From positions 1 through 13,045 of the forward strand of contig DASXTB010000441.1 in NCBI GenBank assembly GCA_036505615.1: a stretch of 13,045 nt of DNA. Reading direction: 5' to 3'. The notes beneath the pieces are model-generated. The model worked only from the letters and a program-made list of their open reading frames with translations, was not told the DNA's origin and did not search any database. The translations under genes and the position numbers were made by a program. This document shows, one piece after another, positions 8,571 to 13,045 of the stretch (position 1 is the first letter of the stretch; every line of letters begins with the position of its first letter). Source of the DNA: DASXTB01 sp036505615 (GTDB lineage: Bacteria; Acidobacteriota; UBA6911; JACQSX01).

Positions 8571-8750
8571 GTGCTCAGGCTCTCGTTCTATGCAAAAGGC
8601 AAATCATTCCAGGATCGGGAGGTCGTTGTTTACGCAGAGTACCGTGATTTTTCATTCGCTGCGAACTCCCTTTCCGGTTCTTTTGTCGCGACTTACGTGA
8701 ACGAGCATGAGATCTCAACCGGAATCCTGCGAATGACCAAGACGAATTAG
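8571..8750 (+). CDS. possible small ORF or gene fragment with GTG start, unknown function
   Basis: A 59-codon frame opens with GTG at 8571 and ends at TAG 8748-8750, 30 bp before the ceramidase-like gene. The translation looks protein-like, with alternating hydrophobic and polar stretches (REVVVYAEYRDFSFAA, SLSGSFVATYVNE, EISTGILRMTKTN) that suggest beta strands. The frame is open back to 8553 without a better start. The ribosome site is weak (CGGGG just upstream). It may be a small gene transcribed from copy A or the 3' remnant of a lost gene. No family is recognised. The opposite-strand frame over the same bases looks less protein-like. Confidence 0.3.
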   Translation: MLRLSFYAKGKSFQDREVVVYAEYRDFSFAANSLSGSFVATYVNEHEISTGILRMTKTN

Positions 8751-8770
8751 ATTTCTCCACTGCGCATGAA

Positions 8771-8777
8771 GGGAGGA
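8771..8777 (+). promoter_or_regulatory. ribosome binding site deciding the start of the ceramidase-like gene
   Basis: GGGAGGA stands 4 bases (from GGAGG) before the ATG at 8781. The in-frame ATG at 8766 overlaps this site and has no ribosome site of its own, so 8781 is the preferred start. Confidence 0.7.
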
Positions 8778-8780
8778 AAG

Positions 8781-9860
8781 ATGCACGGCATCTTGAAAGT
8801 GATGAAAGGTTTCATAAACGGTATCAAAGTGGCCGGCCAGAAAGCATTACCATCGCTTGGTGTCCAACTGCGGGAAGATTGGAGTTCGAGGGTGTTAATT
8901 CAAAGTCCGGTAGCGTCGCAGCGAGCCTTCAGAATTCGGGTTTTGCTGATCGCTGGATTGGGCGTCGCGGCTGCTGTAGCAGTGTTTTTCCTGCCGCCGA
9001 TTGCACAGGACCCTGCCTACCATAATTTTGCCGACCAGCGCGAAATATGGGGCGTTCCCAACTTGTTTAATGTCATTTCCAATGCTCCTTATGTCCTGGT
9101 CGGCGCGCTCGGCTTGTTGTTCCTACTCCGCGACGGTGCGACGGAAACACCCGGGCCGTTCTTGGATAGTCGGCAACGTACGCCGTTTCTGGTGTTATTT
9201 GCCGGCATATTCCTGACCGGATTTGGGTCTGCCTACTACCACCTCGCTCCCAGCAATGCCACGCTGTTCTGGGACCGGCTCCCGATGACGATGGTGTTCA
9301 TGTCGCTCTTTGCTATTGTAATTGCCGAGCGAATCAGCATCAGAGCCGGTCATTGGCTGCTGCTGCCGCTCCTGGCCGCCGGTATTGGAAGCATTGTCTA
9401 CTCACAAATACGCGAGCTTAAAGTCGGAGGTGATCTCAGATTCTACCTCCTTGTCCAGTTTTTCCCGCTCCTCGCTATCCCGCTCATGCTCCTTTTCTTT
9501 CCACCGAAGTACACACGAAGCAGCGGCCTGTTTTGGATGGTGGGCCTGTATGCTCTGGCAAAAATCTTCGAGCGTTTCGATACACAGTTGTTTGCGCAAG
9601 GCGGATTCGTGAGCGGACATACCATCAAGCACCTGCTCTCCGCCATGGCCATCTACTCGATTCTCCGAATGCTGAGAAGTCGCCGGCTGGTCGAGTCACC
9701 AGTTGACCTGAAATCAGTGCGTAATCACGACGAGTCGAGGGATTATCCGGGTCTGTTGCCGAGAACCCCAGCTTATCGCGCGCGGAATGACCTAACGGGA
9801 ACTGCGACTCACGTACCGAGACGGTGCCAGGTGTGCTTTCGATCGGACTCCGCTGGCTAG
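8781..9860 (+). CDS. ceramidase-like membrane hydrolase (CREST superfamily)
   Basis: 359 residues from the ATG at 8781. After a 50-residue basic/amphipathic N-terminus come about seven or eight hydrophobic segments (near 53-72, 96-116, 136-155, 168-184, 191-209, 220-240, 247-264, 282-298), giving a polytopic inner-membrane protein. Family signatures are DPAYHNFAD, NLFNVISNAPY, GFGSAYYHLAP with Ser150 and His154, WDRLPM with Asp165, and SGHTIKHLLSA with His280 and His284. The Ser-x3-His-x10-Asp and His-x3-His spacing equals that of the human alkaline ceramidase ACER3 active site, where three His hold zinc. Hydrolysis of an amide-linked lipid such as a ceramide is therefore plausible, but the natural substrate is not known. 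The last ~50 residues (after RSRRLVESP) are polar and look unlike the family, perhaps read-through into former non-coding DNA. Copy A of a promoter-like element lies upstream; a patatin gene with copy B follows. Confidence 0.85.
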   Translation: MHGILKVMKGFINGIKVAGQKALPSLGVQLREDWSSRVLIQSPVASQRAFRIRVLLIAGLGVAAAVAVFFLPPIAQDPAYHNFADQREIWGVPNLFNVISNAPYVLVGALGLLFLLRDGATETPGPFLDSRQRTPFLVLFAGIFLTGFGSAYYHLAPSNATLFWDRLPMTMVFMSLFAIVIAERISIRAGHWLLLPLLAAGIGSIVYSQIRELKVGGDLRFYLLVQFFPLLAIPLMLLFFPPKYTRSSGLFWMVGLYALAKIFERFDTQLFAQGGFVSGHTIKHLLSAMAIYSILRMLRSRRLVESPVDLKSVRNHDESRDYPGLLPRTPAYRARNDLTGTATHVPRRCQVCFRSDSAG

Positions 9861-9890
9861 TTCGCTGTAACAGAGAAATCGGTAACAGTT

Positions 9891-10044
9891 AATAGGACAC
9901 GGATAACACGGATCGCACGGACTGGCGAGTGTGCTGAAAGGCCGAGGCTCCGATCAGAGCTTCTATCAAATTTCTCTACTTAACCCATGCGTTGCCATTG
10001 CAGCACATTCGTCCGCGTGATCCGTGTTTATCCGTGTCCTAATT
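9891..10044. repeat. inverted repeat of about 32-34 bp around an 88-bp centre
   Basis: The left arm 9891-9922 (starting AATAGGACACGGATAACACG) pairs with the right arm 10011-10044 (ending TTATCCGTGTCCTAATT). About 30 of 34 aligned positions match, with two one-base gaps and two mismatches near the loop side. Each arm itself contains a near-duplication (ACACGGAT-AACACGGAT). The whole unit is 154 bp, lies about 30 bp after a gene and encodes nothing, as expected of a dispersed palindromic or MITE-like element; no target-site duplication was recognised. Confidence 0.75.
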
Positions 10045-10071
10045 CTCGCTACCAATATTTCCAAAAAACCA

Positions 10072-10088
10072 GTGACCTGATCGATCAC
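10072..10088. promoter_or_regulatory. 17-bp GTGACCTnnTCGATCAC site, copy 1
   Basis: Reads GTGACCTGATCGATCAC and has dyad ends GTGA/TCAC separated by 9 bp. A copy differing at two bases stands 88 bp downstream. Half-sites resemble those of CRP/FNR-type regulators, but the 9-bp centre is longer than the usual 6, so the binding protein is unknown. Confidence 0.35.
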
Positions 10089-10159
10089 ACAGCGAATGAA
10101 CTGCCGGCAACGATTTTCGCAGTTTCCCCGCTGACCGAAAAGGGCGAATTATCCCCACC

Positions 10160-10176
10160 GTGACCTTGTCGATCAC
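10160..10176. promoter_or_regulatory. 17-bp GTGACCTnnTCGATCAC site, copy 2
   Basis: Reads GTGACCTTGTCGATCAC, 15 of 17 bases identical to copy 1 and in the same orientation. Both lie more than 400 bp before the patatin start, so a direct role at that promoter would need looping or an unseen transcript start. Confidence 0.35.
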
Positions 10177-10322
10177 AATGGGCCATTCCTGCACGCATTC
10201 CTAAATTACAGAAAATCAGCTAGATAACTTCTCCGCTCTAGTGCCTGACCCTGGCACTTATCATGCAAGGCCTTCCCGCATCGGGCAACGGAGCCCGAGC
10301 ACATCCGGGAGGAGGGCTGAAA

Positions 10323-10655
10323 ATGGGCAGCGAGCTGCAGGAAACTTACCATCACCCTGAAGTCTGGCGATCGTATCGGTGGTGTCTTGAAATCACGGAC
10401 GAAATTGACCATCGTTGCGGGCAATTCACAGCAACTGCTTCCGAAGACGCTTCCATTAACCCCGACAGCTTGGATAGCAGCGTCAAAGTGCGACATTGCC
10501 TGCATGTCCGGCCTTGTCGTTTGTATGTCGCGCGTCACCTTTCCTACAGTCAACCCACGAACGGAAAAATGGGAGGGACAAATGAACAAACTGGAAAGGA
10601 AGGCGTTGATGAAGGTCGCGAAAATGAACCGAGTATCACCGTTGGCGGGCGATGA
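10323..10655 (+). CDS. doubtful ORF with a strong ribosome site
   Basis: An ATG at 10323 is preceded by GGAGGAGGG with a 6-base gap, a good ribosome site in a place where no other gene is called. The 110-codon frame begins MGSELQETYHHPEVWRSYRW and ends inside the patatin N-terminus at TGA 10653-10655. Its second half reads through the copy B promoter-like element and the patatin ribosome site and looks non-coding (VRHCLHVRPCRLYVARH). It may be a decayed gene with only its start preserved, or chance. Confidence 0.15.
   Translation: MGSELQETYHHPEVWRSYRWCLEITDEIDHRCGQFTATASEDASINPDSLDSSVKVRHCLHVRPCRLYVARHLSYSQPTNGKMGGTNEQTGKEGVDEGRENEPSITVGGR
10482..10550 (+). promoter_or_regulatory. shared operator/promoter-like element, copy B, upstream of the patatin gene
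   Basis: The 43 bp at 10482-10524 match copy A (8387-8429) at 40 positions. It includes GTC-N7-GACA and then TGTC/TTGTCG half-sites. TTGTAT (10521-10526) and TACAGT (10545-10550) are 18 bp apart as possible -35 and -10 boxes. Transcription would start near 10557, about 25 bases before the patatin ATG, a normal leader. The repeat of the element ahead of two lipid-hydrolase genes supports a common regulator. Confidence 0.55.
10571..10578 (+). promoter_or_regulatory. ribosome binding site deciding the patatin start
   Basis: GGGAGGGA, with its GGAGG core 5 bases before the ATG at 10582. The frame is open further upstream to an ATG at 10387, but that one lacks a ribosome site and lies upstream of the promoter-like element. 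Confidence 0.7.
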
Positions 10656-12060
10656 ATTCACTCTACGATCATGCCCGCTTGGCATCGGCGCAACGGCCAT
10701 AATTTCTCAAGTTCAATTTGCCATTTGCTGGATTATGGTTTTGCTTTTTTGCATTCCGTGGGCCAATGCGCAGGGCCCGTGCGATGCGGCTGACCGACGC
10801 GCTCTGATACTGAGTGGCGGAGGAGTGAAAGGGGCATTTGAGGCCGGGGCTGTTTATCACCTGGTCGTGCTTCGTGGCTGCGATTTCCAGGACTTTGCCG
10901 GCATTTCGGTGGGAGCGCTGAGCAGCGCTTTCCTCGCCCAGGCTGCGCCGTCGAATGATCCGGTGCAATCCCAGGCTGCGCTCGCGAGGCAGGCGGAGCA
11001 ACTCGTTAGCCTGTGGCAAGGAATCAAAGGCCCGAACGACATTATGAAGGGACGAAAACTGGGTGCCGTCCGCTTCTTCATCTTCGGGGCCGAAAGTCTG
11101 AATGACTTCACTCCGCTGCGCCGTCTGATCCAGACCAGCATTTCGGCAGAACGGCTGGAAAACGGCCGCGCGGTTCGAGTGGGGGTGACGGATTTCTTGA
11201 ACGGGTCCTACCGGGAATTTGCTCTGAACGGCCCCGCGGCCGGCAGTGACAAGAAGAACGCGACTCAGTTCATAGATTTCGTATTCGCCAGCGCGGTGCT
11301 TCCGGTAGTCGGACGCATGCCGAGAATTAAGGAAGACGCCGATGCCGTGGAAGCAAGACAGTTTGGCGATGCAAGCCTGCGTGTCATTACCCCGATACAG
11401 AGTTATTTCCGTAATTGCGTCGCCGAAGACGGCGTGGCTGGCATGCAGGCCGAGCCACGCAGCGTGTGCCAGGCGATGGCACACGATCCGCTGCAGCAGT
11501 TGTTTGTGGTGGTAACCAGCCCCTACGACCGCAGCAGTGATCGGCTGCCAGTGAGAGATCCCAATGCTTTCCATCATGGGACTCGACTTATTGAGAATGG
11601 GAAAAGGGTCTTGATGCGCACGCTGATGCTCCAGAACGACACAGTCTATCGTTCCGATCTGACGCACATGCTGGCCGCCAATGATGCGCTCCGCGGGCGT
11701 TGGGAAATGCACCGGCAAATCCAGGTTGCCAAGCCGGAGGCTGAGACATCCGGCGACAGCCCGGCCACGACGTTTCCCTGGGAATCTTATAACCTGAACC
11801 CGGCGTCGCACTCCCCGACGCGTCCCTACACAATCGGACTGATCATGCCGGAGAAGGAGACAGCAGATATTTCGGACCTGCTCACGCTGTCACCCTCCAA
11901 GATAGCCGGACAGCTCTACGACGGATGCATAGCGGCAGACCGCGTCATGACGCGCAAATTTGGTCTGCCTTCGTTGGCACACGAATGCAGCCTCCGCTTC
12001 CAGACTGATGAATCGGGTGTTGCAATCCAGGACACTAGTTTGATTGGACCAAGGAATTAA
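10582..12060 (+). CDS. exported patatin-like phospholipase
   Basis: 492 residues from ATG 10582. An unusually long N-terminus (about 38 residues) precedes a hydrophobic segment (VQFAICWIMVLLFCIPW) ending ANA-Q near residue 63, read as a signal peptide or membrane anchor. The patatin domain then begins: RALILSGGGVKGAFEAGAVY holds the glycine-rich oxyanion-hole loop GGGVKG (79-84), and GISVGAL is the GxSxG nucleophile elbow with Ser109. QFGDASL at 261-266 supplies the probable dyad Asp263; the family usually has D-G-A/G here, so D-A-S is a variant. Patatins hydrolyse acyl esters of phospholipids or neutral lipids with a Ser-Asp dyad. Export suggests action in the periplasm or on outside lipids. 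The C-terminal ~200 residues (with VVVTSPYDR, GLIMPEKE) are less characteristic but fit longer patatin-like proteins. A perfect inverted repeat follows the stop. Confidence 0.92.
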   Translation: MNKLERKALMKVAKMNRVSPLAGDEFTLRSCPLGIGATAIISQVQFAICWIMVLLFCIPWANAQGPCDAADRRALILSGGGVKGAFEAGAVYHLVVLRGCDFQDFAGISVGALSSAFLAQAAPSNDPVQSQAALARQAEQLVSLWQGIKGPNDIMKGRKLGAVRFFIFGAESLNDFTPLRRLIQTSISAERLENGRAVRVGVTDFLNGSYREFALNGPAAGSDKKNATQFIDFVFASAVLPVVGRMPRIKEDADAVEARQFGDASLRVITPIQSYFRNCVAEDGVAGMQAEPRSVCQAMAHDPLQQLFVVVTSPYDRSSDRLPVRDPNAFHHGTRLIENGKRVLMRTLMLQNDTVYRSDLTHMLAANDALRGRWEMHRQIQVAKPEAETSGDSPATTFPWESYNLNPASHSPTRPYTIGLIMPEKETADISDLLTLSPSKIAGQLYDGCIAADRVMTRKFGLPSLAHECSLRFQTDESGVAIQDTSLIGPRN

Positions 12061-12066
12061 TCCCTG

Positions 12067-12118
12067 TTGAGCGGATAGCCTGAAGTGAGCGCGTTTTCGA
12101 TGCGAACTATCCGCTCAA
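12067..12118. repeat. perfect 12-bp inverted repeat after the patatin gene
   Basis: TTGAGCGGATAG (12067-12078) and CTATCCGCTCAA (12107-12118) are exact reverse complements with a 28-base loop. It starts 6 bp after the patatin stop and ends 47 bp before the next gene. No T-run follows, so it may be an mRNA-stabilising or attenuating hairpin or a binding site rather than a classic terminator. Confidence 0.7.
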
Positions 12119-12165
12119 TCAAAATCATCGCTGAATGCTTCATGAAAAAAGTGAGGATATCCATT

Positions 12166-13045
12166 ATGGCACGTCGAACCATTTTATTCGTACTTCTCTT
12201 GTTCGGCCTGAATTCGATTGCCCAAGCTGGTCGGAACGTCATCCTGGGCGACTGGTATTGGCCTAAAGGCTCTAAGAATTGGATGCAGCGGGGAGCCAAG
12301 ACGACATTTGCGCCCGGGGACTACGTCATCATTATGGATGACCGCGTAGTACTGGGATTCGGCTCTAATGCCGGAGTCGTACCTTACTATTTGAAAGCAA
12401 GCAGCGATAATATCCCGTATCTGACCCACGGTCCCATGCTGCTCAATGAACTGGCCATAAGTCATATCTTGGGACCCTATATTTTTGGAAATCCGGGACG
12501 ACTCGTGCTTGACCTTGAAGGCCACGCCGTCTTGATCCCTATTCCGCCAGGCTCCGATTCCGGAAGCCTCGATGCAACCTTTTTCTACGTCGATCCTGAA
12601 AAGAGAGCGGCGGGTTTGTCGATTCAACAGTCCCTTTTAGAGCCGCCACTGGAAAGACGCGCTGTTGCCTCAATTGCTCGGGACACTTCAACCCCACCGC
12701 AGACAACAAAGCCGAGGCTGACGATTCAGTCACCGCCGTCTTCAGTCCTAATTAACAGCACTTTCACATTAACTGCTCTACTCGAAGGCATTAACTTCAC
12801 TGGCGGCCAGACCACTACGACTACGACCTATGTTTGGACACAGACTCCCTACGCGGGTGTCCCGGCAGCCACGGTTTTGGGACCGTCCAATCAGAGCACG
12901 ATTACTTACATCGCACCGGAGACCGAGGGGACGCTGACGTTTAAAGTCACGGCGAAGATAGGTAACATTCCGGATGTGCAATCCAGCCCGGTGACCATCT
13001 TGGTGTTAAGACAGACTACCGAGCCTCCGACGGTGGTGGCGTGTA
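12166..13045 (+). CDS. secreted protein with Ig-like domain, 3'-truncated by window
   Basis: The frame is open from ATG 12166 to the window end (293 codons). GTGAGG stands 9 bases before this ATG; an in-frame ATG at 12142 (MKKVRISI...) would also fit a signal peptide but has no ribosome site. Residues 1-21 (ARRTILFVLLLFGLNSIAQA) are a signal peptide. Residues about 22-150 form an unrecognised domain (VILGDWYWPKGSKNW, PGDYVIIMDDRVVLGFG). A Pro/Thr-rich linker (about 165-185) leads to an Ig-like or PKD-like beta-sandwich (about 186-285) with LTIQSPPSSVLINSTFTLTA, TYVWTQTP, TITYIAPETEG and TLTFKVTA. More repeats of this kind may follow outside the window. It is probably extracellular or cell-surface. 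The patatin gene ends 105 bp upstream on the same strand, so partial co-transcription is possible. The function is unknown. Confidence 0.85.
   Translation, partial: MARRTILFVLLLFGLNSIAQAGRNVILGDWYWPKGSKNWMQRGAKTTFAPGDYVIIMDDRVVLGFGSNAGVVPYYLKASSDNIPYLTHGPMLLNELAISHILGPYIFGNPGRLVLDLEGHAVLIPIPPGSDSGSLDATFFYVDPEKRAAGLSIQQSLLEPPLERRAVASIARDTSTPPQTTKPRLTIQSPPSSVLINSTFTLTALLEGINFTGGQTTTTTTYVWTQTPYAGVPAATVLGPSNQSTITYIAPETEGTLTFKVTAKIGNIPDVQSSPVTILVLRQTTEPPTVVAC

Larger units (their letters stand above)
9861..10581. other. long intergenic region between ceramidase-like and patatin genes
   Basis: About 720 bp without a confident gene. It holds a large inverted repeat (9891-10044), two 17-bp GTGA...TCAC sites (10072 and 10160), an uncertain ORF (10323-10655) and copy B of the shared promoter-like element (10482-10550). 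No terminator with a T-run follows the ceramidase-like gene. Confidence 0.6.

Noticed and set aside
10387..10581. Upstream ATG extension of the patatin gene
   Set aside because: It has no ribosome site, spans the copy B promoter-like element, and would place 100 residues before the export segment; ATG 10582 has a strong ribosome site.
10669..11811. 380-codon frame on the - strand
   Set aside because: It is a shadow opposite the patatin gene, whose GGGVKG, GISVG and signal-peptide features establish the + strand as coding.

Overview
The window looks like a chromosomal segment of a soil-type Acidobacteriota member. Two gene types support this: a large Oar-like TonB-dependent receptor with an N-terminal carboxypeptidase-regulatory domain, and an adjacent regulator that joins an SWKEIA...RWEK-type helix-turn-helix to a TolB-like domain and TPRs. 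Both architectures are expanded in that phylum. The assignment is inference from protein style; no rRNA, tRNA or marker gene is present. No CRISPR array, tRNA, rRNA or intact insertion sequence was seen.

Layout. (1) 1-2405, + strand: the 3' end of an RHS/YD-repeat gene whose variable C-terminal tip carries an HELTH zinc-protease motif. Its stop overlaps (ATGA) a small predicted lipoprotein gene, which makes a candidate polymorphic toxin/partner pair. (2) 2406-3248: a gene-poor convergent gap with a 14/15-bp tandem repeat and two 59-bp direct repeats 301 bp apart. (3) 8211-3249, - strand: a two-gene unit, TonB-dependent receptor then HTH/TolB-like/TPR protein, separated by 19 bp, with a plausible sigma-70-type promoter ahead of the receptor. 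(4) 8212-8780: a divergent regulatory gap with a promoter/operator-like element (copy A) and a possible small GTG-start ORF. (5) 8781-9860, +: a multi-pass membrane protein of the alkaline ceramidase/CREST superfamily with the complete Ser-His-Asp-His-His signature. (6) 9861-10581: a long intergenic region with a ~32-bp inverted repeat around an 88-bp loop, two 17-bp GTGA...TCAC sites, and copy B of the element seen at 8387. (7) 10582-12060, +: an exported patatin-like phospholipase. (8) 12067-12118: a perfect 12-bp inverted repeat. (9) 12166 to the window end, +: the start of a secreted protein with an Ig-like domain.

How the genes may work together. The clearest link is between the ceramidase-like protein and the patatin. 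Both are predicted lipid acyl hydrolases, both are on the + strand, and both lie downstream of near-identical 43-bp elements followed by the same TACAGT -10-like box. This suggests co-regulation, perhaps in lipid turnover or scavenging. The receptor/regulator unit may serve uptake of an unidentified substrate. The RHS/lipoprotein pair looks like a separate accessory module for contact-dependent or secreted antagonism. All functions are predicted from sequence only.
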